Of a stretch of 64,000 nt of DNA, positions 11,241-22,097 are shown piece by piece. The notes beneath the pieces are model-generated. The model did not search any database. It saw only the letters and a program-made list of their open reading frames with translations, and was not told where the DNA came from. The DNA is from Pegoplata infirma (lineage: Eukaryota; Arthropoda; Insecta; Diptera; Anthomyiidae), in the NCBI GenBank assembly GCA_963921195.1, contig OY992540.1, positions 10,219,266 through 10,283,265 of the forward strand. Reading direction: 5' to 3'. Numbering within the stretch: the stretch's first letter is position 1; every line of letters starts with the position of its first letter. Both the position numbers and the translations under genes were made by a program.

Positions 11241-11531
11241 GTCATTTGCCCTGGGAAAATGTGCCATTCCTTACCCTGATTTAAAATAACACTGCTGAAC
11301 AAATTCATAGAAATTCAAACTCCCATGAATCCGAATAAATACATGAATTAAATAGATTTTGACCACCTGATGTATTGATTATTATTAAAAAAAAAACGCT
11401 AATTTAGCACTTTTTGGGTCCCCCCTGGGACTTGATTTTGTACGAATCGATCTATTGATTCCAAATCTGGCACCCAAATCTCAAAAAAACGTACCGTTTT
11501 TAAGATATTAACGTTTGAAAATTAAAAATTA

Positions 11532-12076
11532 CACTAAAAAAATTATGTTAGTAAATTAACTGAAAATGTCAGTTAAAATAACTACTTTGTAAGTTGTTTT
11601 GGGGTCAACTACTTTTTCAGTTAAATCAACTAACAATGTTAGTTATTTTAACTGACAAAAAACAACTGACTTATGTAGTAATAACTACTTACATTTGTAG
11701 TCAAAACAACTTAAATGTAGTAAAAATAAAATAATCAATAAATATTTTTTTTTTTTCAAAAAATTTTTCAGAAAAAAAATTTGAAGACCATATTTTTTTA
11801 AAGTTTTTTTTTTGTAAATTTTATTTTTATTTTTTGGAAAAAAACTTAGAAAATTTTTCAGAGATAAAAAAATATAAAATTAACTTCTTTAAATAACTGT
11901 TACTACATCACAGTACTTTTTTGTTAGTTATTCAAAAAAACTACTTAAAATAACTAACAGAAATAGTTGTTTGATATTTTTCATACAAAAACAACTGACT
12001 TTGTAGTTGAAAACAACTAACTACTGTAAAATATACAAACAACTAACATGTAGTAACTTACATAATTTTCTGAGTG
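11532..12076. mobile_element. TIR element, CACTC family copy 2
   Basis: 545 bp, flanked by TA on both sides (11530-11531, 12077-12078). It begins CACTAAAAAAATTATGTTAG and ends ACTTACATAATTTTCTGAGTG. The interior is collinear with copy 1 (7447-8024) and, in reverse, with 13323-13897. Non-coding. Confidence 0.85.
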
Positions 12077-12078
12077 TA

Positions 12079-12773
12079 TAAGTTTATCATTGTCGATCCT
12101 GACCAAAACAGATTTTCATACCTGTTTATAAAAAAAGTATTTTTTTTTGTTTCAAAAAAGAAATATTATATAGCCACTTTGTTGCTATTCACATCGCTAG
12201 TGTTTTATTTTTATTTATTTACTTAAAGCATTTATTACTTTAAATAATTTATATATTTTCTGTTCATTTTTTTTTGTGATTATTTTTTTTTTCATTTCGC
12301 GTTGGTCTAGTTTCCTTAGGTTTATTTTATTTTTGCCAGAAAAACACATTTTTTATTGTCAATTTTTATTTTGTCATATTTTTTATGTTTTTATTAATTG
12401 TTTGTGTTTTTTATTATCAACAAAATATGTAGAGCATTTTAATTTTATGTTTATCCATTAGATGACTGAACTAAAAAAATAATTAAAATATAAAAATTAT
12501 TAACAAGAACAAAAAAATATCAAATAAATAATAAAAAGTAAGCATTTTTGCAAATTGGACTAACATAAGATTTATGTCAATTTTTATGCAATTAAAAAAA
12601 GATTAACGTTGGCAGTGGCAAATATTTTAATACCTTCCACAATAATGCAGTTAAATTGAAAATTTCACACGACTTTGGTGAAAAACAATTCAACAGTATG
12701 TTATAATTTACAATTTTACTTTTTTAAGCATTTTGCACTTTTCGCAAAAACTTTTGATCTTTGACAACCCCTA
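12079..12773. other. AT-rich DNA, nothing recognised
   Basis: Low-complexity A/T runs. A short frame at 12276-12461 is Phe/Ile-rich, has no recognisable domain, and lies in a homopolymer-rich tract. Confidence 0.5.
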
Positions 12774-13042
12774 CACACAAAAAAATGAAAATGAGTTTTA
12801 ATCACTAAAATGATTATATCAATTACTATTTTAATTAATTTTGCATCCTCACGAAATTAATAGTATCAATTACTAAAATTTGTAAAAGTTTAATAAGAAA
12901 AAATTACACTTATTCTTAATTCACGGAAATTTGCGAAATCAATTGAAAAATGTAATTATATCAATTAAAAAAAATTATTAAAAACTAAAATGAACTTTTT
13001 AAAATTTTTAATTAAAAGTTTTCCCTTAAAATTTTTTCTGTG
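12774..13042. mobile_element. Small TIR element with TA flanks
   Basis: 269 bp, beginning CACACAAAAAAAT and ending ATTTTTTCTGTG, flanked by TA on both sides (12772-12773, 13043-13044). The interior repeats AATTA/TAATT-rich motifs. Probably a MITE; the TIR is short and of low complexity. Confidence 0.55.
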
Positions 13043-13084
13043 TAGTGAAATAGGATGCAAAAATTTTTTGTAAAATATTTTAAC

Positions 13085-13320
13085 CTTTTAAACACACGTT
13101 TGAAAAAAGGACCCTAAAAACAGGAGATAGAGGGTTAATCTTTTTTAAGAAAAGAATCGCCATCAAATTTTAATGCAGACATCTTGTTACATTGTTTACC
13201 TTAGATTAAGTTTTAATACTTTTTTTTGACTAATTCAAAACGCCTTGGAAATAAAAATTGGAAAACTTCAGTGGGCTATAAAAAAGGAACTCGAACTAAG
13301 TTTTTTAAACCCTTCGAGGG
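13085..13320. repeat. Partial copy of the 15054-15565 dispersed repeat
   Basis: Shares AGATAGAGGGTTAAT, CCATCAAATT, CAGTGGGCTATAAAAA and an AACCCTT end, in the same order, with 15360-15565. No coding content. Confidence 0.6.
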
Positions 13321-13322
13321 TA

Positions 13323-13897
13323 CACTCAGAAAATTATGCAAGTTACTACATGTTAGTTGTTTGTATATTTTTCAGTAGTTAGTTATTTTCAACTACAAAG
13401 TCAGTTGTTTTTGTATGAAAAATATCAAACAACTATTTCTGTTAGTTATTTTAAGTCGGTTTTTTTAATAACTAACAAAAAAGTACTGTAATGTAGTAAC
13501 AGTTGATTAAAGTAGTTAATTATATTTATTTTATCTCTGATAAAATTTCAAAGTTTTTTTTTTCCAAAAAATTAAAAACAAATTTTCGTTTCATTATTTT
13601 TGACAATTTTTTTTTTTTTTTTTAAAAAAAACTTGGAAATAATTTGATATTCATTTTTTTCTGAAAAATTAAAAAAAAAAAATTATATATTGATTATTTT
13701 ATTTTTACTACATTTTAGTTGTTTTGACTACAATTGTAAGTAGTTTTTACTACATAAGTCAGTTGTTTTTTGTAAGTTAAAATAACTAACATTGTTAGTT
13801 GATTTAACTGAAAAAGTAGTTGACCCCAAAACAACTTACGAAGTAGTTATTTTAACTGACATTTTCAGTTGATTTTACTAACATAATTTTTTGAGTG
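13323..13897. mobile_element. TIR element, CACTC family copy 3 (reverse orientation)
   Basis: 575 bp, flanked by TA (13321-13322, 13898-13899). It begins CACTCAGAAAATTATGCAAG and ends TAACATAATTTTTTGAGTG. It runs opposite to copies 1 and 2, showing that the family has two distinguishable ends. Confidence 0.85.
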
Positions 13898-13899
13898 TA

Positions 13900-15053
13900 C
13901 TTAAAGTTAGGTCTAGTACCAATATTTTGGATAGCTGCCTGCTCTGGCAATATGTCAAAGCGACCTTTTTCCAAAAAATTATATGTATTCTGAAATGTAT
14001 TTTTGAAAATTGAAAATTGTTTTTATAAAACTTATGATATTATTTTAAAAGAATGATATGAAAGAACGCTTCAAGCAGCGCTGAGAAGATACATGAATTT
14101 CCTTCATCATCAATAGCGCTCTTTCAGTGCTACCACTTTAAACTGTGACATCGTCCACAGAAATCATGCAATAATTCAGGCGGTTTAGATGCGCTCTTTA
14201 GAGTCTTGATAGCTTTCCAAAAGCTTGTTTTTCGGTCCTTATTAAAAAAAAAATTTTGGTACAATTGGGGTCGAAAAAGTACAACTTTAGGAGCTCGTTG
14301 GTACAATTTTGATGTTCTCATTTTGCAACCCTGTTGTGGAGGGTATTCATGAATTCGGCCAATTCGAATTTAACTTTTGTATTAGTTTAAATTTAGTTTG
14401 GGGGGGGGGGGGAAGGAGGAATTTCCCCTTCCATGATTCAAATTTTACTAACTTTGCCAAACAAATTATAATCGGTCGTGTTCACTATTTCACAGTGATC
14501 GTTTTTTTTTATGGTCTGATTTTTTTTTTATTAAACCTCTTCCATTTGAAGCATTTTCCATCGGTGCTTGATCCATGTTAGCAAAAATGTTTGAAAGTTT
14601 CCACCTATTGAAAATTAAAAGTTGTTTTTTACCAAATGTTGACAGATTTTCAACTTGATTTTTTTTTTTTTCAAAAACTACTGTTTTTTCGGCCAGGTTC
14701 TTAAAAGAAATAACACTGGCCTACTGTCGGATCTAAGCTTACGTAAATCAAAGTTATTTAAAAGTTTACAGCTTTTTTTTAAACGTAAAAAAACGAACTG
14801 ATTTTTTTTTAAATCAAATTTTGAATTTTAACAATACATGGGAATTTTTAATTGGCATTGAATTTTCATTGGCATTAGTTGGAACTAATGCCAATGCCAA
14901 AAAAAAACATTAGCATTTATTGCCAATGAAATTTTTTGGCATTGGCATTGTTTGTACTAATGCCAATGAAACGGCACAATTGCCAAAAAAAAAACTATTT
15001 ACAATTGATAAAAAAAGCATTTTTTTACAATAAATATATATTTTTTTTAAACT
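13900..15053. other. Repeat debris, no gene
   Basis: Includes a short mini-me tail (14336-14395: TGGAGGGTATTCATGAATTC), a G-run at 14401-14412, and at 14850-14985 a cluster of TTGGCATTAGT/ACTAATGCCAA palindromes. Frames at 14130-14321 and 14309-14581 look like chance: they overlap on opposite strands and show no domain. Confidence 0.5.
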
Positions 15054-15565
15054 TAAAATGGCGATATCTCGAAAACTAAGCCAGATAGAGCAAAATGGAG
15101 GGCATTTTTGGTTCTTAGAATCACCATACTTTCGCGGGTCCTCTTCACATGTGTGGACCCCAATCCCAAAAAAATTTGGGATTCCGGAAAATTTAAAAAT
15201 GCTTATATCTCGGTAAATATTGGTGACACAACAAAAAGTCCAAAAGCATTTTTGTAGCTCTTGGTTTCTAGAAATCGTCTGCCAATACTAGAAAAACCCT
15301 CTAAACGCAAGTTTTAGTAGACTTTTGAGCCATTTCTTAAGAAATGTACTTAAATGACCAATAAATACGGCAGATAGAGGGTTAATATATTCTAGAAAAA
15401 AAATCCCCATCAAATTCTATTGAAGACATCCAAACACTATTTTAAGTTCAAAACGACATTAACATTAGTTTTTTCGACTTTTTTCCAAAGCATTTGAAAA
15501 AAACTGAAAAATTCAGTGGGCTATAAAAAAAATTTGAGACGTTACAGACCTAAACCCTTTGGGGT
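15054..15565. repeat. Dispersed repeat with GATATCTCGAAAACTAAGCC block
   Basis: Starts with a block related to the 177-bp satellite (CTCGAAAACTAAGCCAGATA), followed by TCCTCTTCACATGTGTGGAC. The same two blocks recur at 53703-53810, and part of the 3' half at 13085-13320. The class of element is unknown. Confidence 0.6.
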
Positions 15566-15639
15566 TTTTACTACTACACATAAGTACTTTCAAACTGTCT
15601 TGGTTTTGTTGAGGCCCTAAATGTGCTGTTGCACTGTGT

Positions 15640-16002
15640 AATCAATAAATTTTTTTAAAACCAAAAAATTTTCAGAAAAAAAAATTGAAGACCAAATTTT
15701 TTCAAGTTTTTTTAATTTTCTTAAAAAAAAGCTTTGAAAAATAATAATAACGAAAATTAAATTTTTTTTAAACTTGTAAAATTTTTCAGAGATAAAAAAA
15801 TTAAATTGACTACTTTAAATAACGGTTACTACATTACAGTACTTTTTTGTTAGTTGTTAAAAAAAACGACTTAAAATAACTAACAAAAATAGTTGTTTGA
15901 TATTTTTCATAGAAAAACAACTGACTTTGTAGTTGAAAACAACTTATTACTGTAAAATATAAAAACAACTACCATGTAGTAACTTACATAATTTTCTAAG
16001 TG
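15640..16002. mobile_element. Truncated TIR element, CACTC family copy 4
   Basis: Collinear with the right part of copy 2 from about 11731 onward, ending ACATAATTTTCTAAGTG before TA. The left half is missing; the break follows TTGCACTGTGTAATCAATAA, a run that also occurs near 40835. Confidence 0.7.
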
Positions 16003-16352
16003 TACAAAATTTTCAAAAAATAAATAAGTTTTACGATAATAAAACCTATTATCTTATTTTTTTCTTGTTAAATTTTAAAATTTATTTTTCACACAGTTTC
16101 TTTCAAGAAAAATATTAAAAATATCATGCTCAATAAGTGCTCTCAAGTTTATGTAACTTATTAGCAGTTGTAATTTTTGGTACTTTTCTTCTTTGGTTTG
16201 GTACTATTTGTTTGACTTTAATTATCTAGTAAGAATGGCAACGCTTAAAATAATTGGACAAATGTAACGTTTTACTTTGATATTTTTACACTTGGTTATG
16301 AAAAGCTTTCATCACAACTCACATTTTTACAAACGAAGAAAACACTGATAGC

Positions 16353-17148
16353 TCGATTATGGATAGCAACCAAACTTCAGTTGCTTTGGCAACTGGCAAC
16401 GCAACTGAAATAAAAATTAGTATTATGTACGGCAACCTTTACCAGTTGCCGAAAAGCTATCGATAATATTGTTTTGACACTTCAGCAAATACAAATATTT
16501 ACTTTTTAATGTAAACAAACAAATTATTTGAAGAAATTTTGTGAAATGAAATGGCATCTATTGGAAGGCATATTTTCGCATTCCAAAAGAAGCAGTTTAT
16601 TTAGTGGAAACTTTGAAAGATGACTTCAAACAAAGTCATCGGTCAACAGCAATACCTAATCTCTTAAAAGTTTGTGCAGCCTTAAGGTTTTTTGCAGAGG
16701 GAAGTTTCCAAAAATCTCAAGGCAACGACTTCAACCTTGGCATCGCTCAATCTACGTGGTCGGTGGTTTTAAAGGAAGTTTTACATCTAATGGAGCAAAA
16801 AATTTGTAAGATTTGGATAGTTTCAAAAATGACAGAGGAAGAAAAGGCCAAAAATAAGAATTTGTTTTATCTTCGAATTGTTGTCGTGTAGTTATTTTAA
16901 CCATTTTTAATTCTGCAAGCAAAAAAGTATTTGGATGTTTAAAATTAAAAAATAATTTAACAAAAATCTTTAATTACTTTTTTATTTTTCCGCCTTTTTT
17001 TGTTTGAAAACTATACAGCAACTACAAATTTTTGGTTGCCAATATAATGAATATAAGGCAACTGAAGTTAACAGCTGTTAGTTGCCATACGTAGTAGCTT
17101 TCTGGCAACTGGCAACGCAACTGACGTTCGGTTGCTATCGATAATCGA
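16353..17148. mobile_element. Internally deleted PIF/Harbinger-like transposon
   Basis: The left end TCGATTATGGATAGCAACC and right end GGTTGCTATCGATAATCGA form a TIR that extends over CAGTTGC motifs (GGCAACTGGCAACGCAACTG at both ends). It encloses a fragment resembling a HARBI1-type transposase. About 800 bp is far too short for a full transposase gene plus its MADF/Myb-type partner. No convincing 3-bp target duplication was found. Confidence 0.6.
16559..16891 (+). pseudogene. HARBI1-like transposase fragment
   Basis: The plus frame reads through YFRIPKEAVYLVETLKDD, then LKVCAALRFFAEGSFQ and LGIAQSTWSVVLKEVL, to a stop at 16889-16891. The phrase order (basic/acidic helix, ALRFFAEGSFQ, QSTWSVVL) resembles the N-terminal part of Harbinger transposase/HARBI1 proteins, where it forms the DNA-binding half. 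The DDE catalytic region that should follow is absent, and there is no credible start codon. The element TIRs lie on both sides, so it is the relic of the transposon's own gene. Resemblance is by eye only. Confidence 0.6.
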
Positions 17149-17746
17149 CATATGAAACGAATACCCTTAATATCAATCGTTTTCGATTGTAATTTAAAGT
17201 GCTCAATAGGAAAAACAAAAAAAAAATCATTTTCTTCTCAGTAGTGTTCAATTATTTTGGGTATTTATATTTTCTTTTCAATAGTTTCTGTTTTACTTAA
17301 AATTTTAAAACACAAATAATTTTTTTAACATTTTGTTCAGTTATTGTTTAACTATAAAATATATATGTACCTATGTAGTATATGGTTTTGCTATAATAAA
17401 ATTTCAAATTATTTTCACATATTTTGTATTTTCAGTTTATTTTTTTTAGTTCTGTTTTACATTTTTGTTTCTTTTTTAGTAACAACAATAAATAATTATT
17501 TTTTAATTTGTATACATTTATGATTAATTCTACTTAAAAATATGTCATGTTTTCTAAAAAAAAAAAAAATAATAATAAAAAACTTCGTAAAAAACAAAAA
17601 TTAAATAAAAAACACGTGTAGAAAAAAAAAAAATCAAAAAATTTACTCTATTAATTAAAAAATACATAAAAAAATGAAAATCCCTAATTTTGTAACGCTT
17701 TTGTTTGTTGTGGTAACAATAAGTTAAAATTTGATTATCAAAAACT
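17149..17746. other. AT-rich DNA, nothing recognised
   Basis: Homopolymer-rich stretch. The frame at 17554-17760 is Phe/Tyr/Lys-rich, has no domain, and is probably chance. Confidence 0.5.
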
Positions 17747-18035
17747 GTAACATACTTCAAGGAGTTGTTTTGATCATAACGGTATTCTGGTTTTCACGTG
17801 AAAAAATTGAAAATGCCTAAATTGTCATAAAAAATTTTAAATACAAAAAATTTTGAATATTATAAGAAAAAATCAAAGCAAATCTTAACATACTTCAAGA
17901 AGTTGTCAGTGACATACTTCAAGGAGTTATTTTGATCATAACGGTATTCTGGTTTTCACGTGAAAATTTTTAAAATGCCTAAATTGTAATAAAAAATTTA
18001 AAATACAAAAAGTTTTGAATATTAGCAAATCTTTA
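17747..18035. repeat. Tandem duplication, 162-bp offset
   Basis: The segment containing TTGATCATAACGGTATTCTG and GTTTTCACGTGAAAA occurs at about 17771 and again at about 17933, with the following ATGCCTAAATTGT runs also matching. Two diverged copies; function unknown. Confidence 0.8.
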
Positions 18036-18986
18036 ATACTAATTTTTAGTAGTATTATTTTTAATAAAATTAAAAAAAAAATTTTTTTTTTAATAAACCT
18101 GCTCCCAGTACGACAGAATTTGTCTTCTATTAGAAACAAAAACTGCATTTAAACACAATGAAAATCAAAGAATGCTTTGGGTGCAATACTGGTCAGATTT
18201 CAAAATCACAGATTTCTTTATATTGTTTTTGTACCGTAGTTTGTTTTTCTCATTACCGGGAAAATAAATGACCTCGAGCTAGAATAAGCTCTTTTTCATA
18301 TTACTTTAAAAAAACTTACTAAATTTCTTTTGCAATCAAAACCCAATAAATCATTACAAAATTCAGGTATAAATCAATCCTTAATTTCGAGTCCCTGCTT
18401 GATTTATAATTGAATTACACTTGCATACTCCAGCAGAACGGATACTTGAATTCAAGTACTATTTTTACAGCATTATCACTAGTTTTACAGTGTCAAAACA
18501 GGGCTTCAATTTAAGTATACGTTTTGCTGGAGAATGCTATTGAATTCAAGTATAATTCAAGCATTGACTGAAATTTGGTCTTTATTTACACTTAAATTTT
18601 TTCAATTTTTTTTTGAACACAGAATACTGTGACTTAATTAGTCAGTGTTCCGGTATAAAAACAACTCCCGATTATATGTAGAATGTTTATACAAAATTTT
18701 GACAAAAGTATTCGTTAAATTTTGAGTAATTCAGCCTTAAATCCAACAAATTTTAACTTAACATGCGTTAAACAAAACGAACGAGTTTAATGCGGAACAC
18801 AGATTTTAAAGTCGCAAAGAAAATCGATTATTTTTGTGCAATTCGGGAGAGAGGAGCTTATATCTGAAATCATCTTTAGTTTTTGAGTTATAGCTAGGGT
18901 GACAATTTTTTTCTGAACTCAAATCAATACGTCCAAGTTTTCATGTTTTTTTTTTTTCTAGAAATAACTCTCCTAAATCTCTTTTT
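18036..18986. other. No gene; one small hairpin
   Basis: Mostly AT-rich. CTCCAGCAGAACGGATACTT at about 18428 pairs imperfectly with AAGTATACGTTTTGCTGGAG at about 18516, giving a hairpin-like element of about 110 bp. Nothing else was recognised. Confidence 0.45.
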
Positions 18987-18988
18987 TA

Positions 18989-20060
18989 CACTCAGAAAAT
19001 TATTGCAGTTACTACATGACGGTCGTTTGTGTAGTAAGTAGTAGCTGTTGTTTTTAACTACAATTTCGGTCGTTTTTGTATGAAAAAATCTCAAACAACT
19101 TTTTTTGTAGTAGTTTCAAAAAATAACTACAAAAAATATACTACACTGTAGCAATAGTTGATTTATGTAGTTGTTTTTAGTTTTTTTTCTAAAACTCGTT
19201 TTTTTCTAGAAATTTTTATTGCAAACGAATGTGTCGAGCGAGTTGGTCGTGCGGGATGCGGAAGGAATTATTTTTATACCAAATAAATAATATCTAAATA
19301 AATTAAATTACAATTTATTAAATTTAATTATAACAAAAAATATGTTTTTGGAAAAATATTCTTGAGCGAAAGAAAATAAGTGGATAAATGAGATAACAAG
19401 TGTGTATAATATAGCGCTCACATAAGCGTGCGTAAAAACCAATCGGAAAAAAACAAAATAAAATGTGTGCAGTGTTTTGTTTTCTTATGAGCGCGCCATC
19501 TTTCTTTTCTTTGTATACACAACAGAGCAGGTACATACTTTTTTGAAACATTTCAAATTAATTCTTTTTTTTTATAAATCAATTCTACCAAAGCATTTCT
19601 TTTTTTTTTTATTCCAGACAAATTTTGATCAGAAGCGGTGGAAATTTGAAACAAACTATTAAAAAAACAAAGGTAAATACAATCAATTTATTTTGTTTAA
19701 CATTTTATTAATATAATTTTTTTCTTCTATAATTCCAGATAAATACATCAAAAAATTGTCATCATGTCGAAATTCTATACAACCAACTGAAATCTATTGC
19801 TTTTTAAATAAATAAATATCAATCATTTAAACGTTTAAGAAATTTTTTAAATAAAATTTCAGGCAATTGTAGAAAAAACAACTGTATTAAACAGTTTTGT
19901 AGTAGTTTTTACTACATTTTGTAGTTGAAAATCAATAGTTAAAAACAACAACATGTGCAGTTGTTTTTACCGTTTATGTAGTGGACGCCTTTTCAACGAC
20001 AAAATGTAGTCAAAACAACTGTCTTTTGTAGTAGATTTTACCGACATACTTTTTTGAGTG
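18989..20060. mobile_element. TIR element, CACTC family copy 5 (long form)
   Basis: 1072 bp, flanked by TA (18987-18988, 20061-20062). It starts CACTCAGAAAATTATTGCAG and ends GACATACTTTTTTGAGTG. Its outer parts match copy 6 (27951-28442) in reverse. Relative to copy 6 it carries about 480 extra bp in the middle (about 19280-19790), with exon-like segments between AG and GT signals. No long frame. Confidence 0.8.
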
Positions 20061-20286
20061 TATGGAAAAACACTGAAGATTTTTAAAACACTAAAAAAAT
20101 TTCGGTTAAACTAACAAACTTGAGGTCAATTAGTGTTTCAGTAAAAACAACTGTGAAAAAACACCACGCTCAGATACATTTTTGCGATAAGGGACCTCTT
20201 GATTCACAAACTCTAATCCCCTTGAAATTAATTCATTATAAATTATTGTCAGACATAAATTATAAAAAACTACTCTGACGACTTTT

Positions 20287-21137
20287 TATACCCTCCACTC
20301 TAGTGATAGAGGGTATATATAAGTTTGTCATTCCGTTTGTAACACCTCGAAATATTGGTCTAGGACCCCATAAAGTATATATATTCATGATCCTCGATGG
20401 ATTTTAAGACGATCTAGCGATGTCCGTCCGTCCGTCTGTCTGTCTGTCTGTTGAAAACACGCTTACTTTTGAAAGACTTTACGGATGCTCCTGAAGTTTG
20501 GCATATATGTTGGGCATTTACCTGGTCAGGTTGGTATTGCAATCCAGCGAAATCGGTCCAGTGGTTCAAAAGTTATAAGCAAATGAGTGAATTTCGGCAA
20601 GGGTTTTTCTGGAATTTACGAGATAAAACACACGGTAACTTTCGAACGGCAAATCTGAGGGTGCTGAAGTGTGGCATATATATTTGCCGTTCCTCTGGTC
20701 CGGTTGGTTTTAAATTTCAGCCAAATCGGTCCAGTAGTTCAAAAGTTATTAGCAAAACCGTAAATTTCAGATTCGCCTCACCTTAAATTCACGTGTTGAA
20801 ACCCCGTTACAGGTTTTAAAAACATTGGTAAGTCACAAAAATATTTAACAACGCATTTTTGTCACTCAAAAATATTTTTACACTAAAAGAAAAAAAAAAT
20901 ACACTCGAAAAAAATTTTACACTCAAAAAAAATTATACACTCAAAAAAAAATTTAGTAAATTATTTTTTTTTTTTCAAAAATTTGTTAAAAAAAAAGTTT
21001 TTTTAAACAAAATAAAATATTTCTAATCAAAAATGTTATTTGTTCATTCTAGAAAATTTACTATAACTTAAAAAAGGCATTGTGGAGGGTATTCATAGAT
21101 TCGGCCAAGTCGAATTTAGCTTTTCTACTTGTTTTTT
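20287..21137. mobile_element. mini-me-like element with (GTCY)n
   Basis: Begins TATACCCTCCACTCTAGTGA, has AAAGTATATATATT, a core of about 33 bp with GATC, then GATGTCCGTCCGTCCGTCTG and further GTCT units. It ends with the hairpin TTCGGCCAAGTCGAA and TTTCTACTTGTTT. This matches the described mini-me architecture of dipterans, a core between (TA)n and (GTCY)n. The frame at 20451-20786 is part of the repeat. Non-autonomous; kinship to Helitron-like elements has been suggested for such repeats but is not shown here. Confidence 0.75.
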
Positions 21138-21380
21138 TTAAATTTTTATCTTTGTTTCATTTTCATTTTAATAGAAAATCAAGTTTTTGTATAAAATATT
21201 TGAAATAAATTGTTTTTTATGTTGAAATCTTCAAAAATCAGTACAAATCAGTACAACGTTTTTTGATCAATAAACGTGATAAAAATCAGTACATGTACTG
21301 ACCAAATCAGTACGAATGTTCAGCCTAGTTATAGCTCAAAGATATGGTAATTTCTGGAATATTTTAGAAAATGGCCACCC

Positions 21381-22074
21381 CCCAGTTGGCAACCTCCTCG
21401 AGCCATCCTCAGTGACGGAGCGGTGACATGTCAGAGTCACAGCTGACATCCACAAGACATCTCTTTCATACAAATTTTCAAAATGTCCTCACTCAAAGTC
21501 AGCAGAGGTCAGGGCTGACCTTCTGGGGACATTTCACCTAAGACTTCTTTTGGGAAATGTCTGAAAAAGGTCATGCGAATTTACAAAAAATTTTCGTATT
21601 TCCTTTAGTTTTTACTTTTATCCATTTTTCTTTATAAATTATCTTTCTCATATTTAGAAAAAACTTTTCGTCTTTTTTAGTCCCAACTGTATTTGAACCT
21701 GGAACCTCCAGTTTATTAGTCCCACACCTAGCTACTTGTTCCAAACTTTATTTTGAAAATTGTTTGTCTATTTATTAGTTTTATTCTACTTGTTAGATTT
21801 TAATTTTATTTTAAATAAATCGATAATATTGCCATCTTTTTCTTGGATATTGAAGAGTTGCCCAGATTTAAAATTCTAATTTAATATACTGCTATTCTGA
21901 AGACATTTCCTTTTAGACGTCTTAGAGGAATTGTCCACACTCTTAAAGCAAACATTCAGTGCTGACAATGTTAGGACATGTCATCAAGGATTACCTATGA
22001 TTTGTTAGAACCTGAAGACATTTCCTCAAGGAATCACTGTGAAAATTTCCTCAGTGACACATTTTCCAACTGGG
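21381..22074. mobile_element. TIR element with CCCAGTTGG ends
   Basis: Ends CCCAGTTGG and CCAACTGGG, with CCTCAGTGAC (left) and GTCACTGAGGAAA (right, reverse complement) as further shared subterminal text. The interior repeats GAGGACATGTC/GACATTTCCTC-like motifs. A tRNA-like antisense patch lies at about 21689-21752. No target duplication could be fixed, so the family is open. Confidence 0.5.
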
Positions 22075-22097
22075 CCGTCTATGGTCGCCATTTCGAA

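Noticed and set aside
21381..22074. hAT assignment for the CCCAGTTGG element
   Set aside because: No 8-bp duplication could be found at either edge, so the superfamily is left open.
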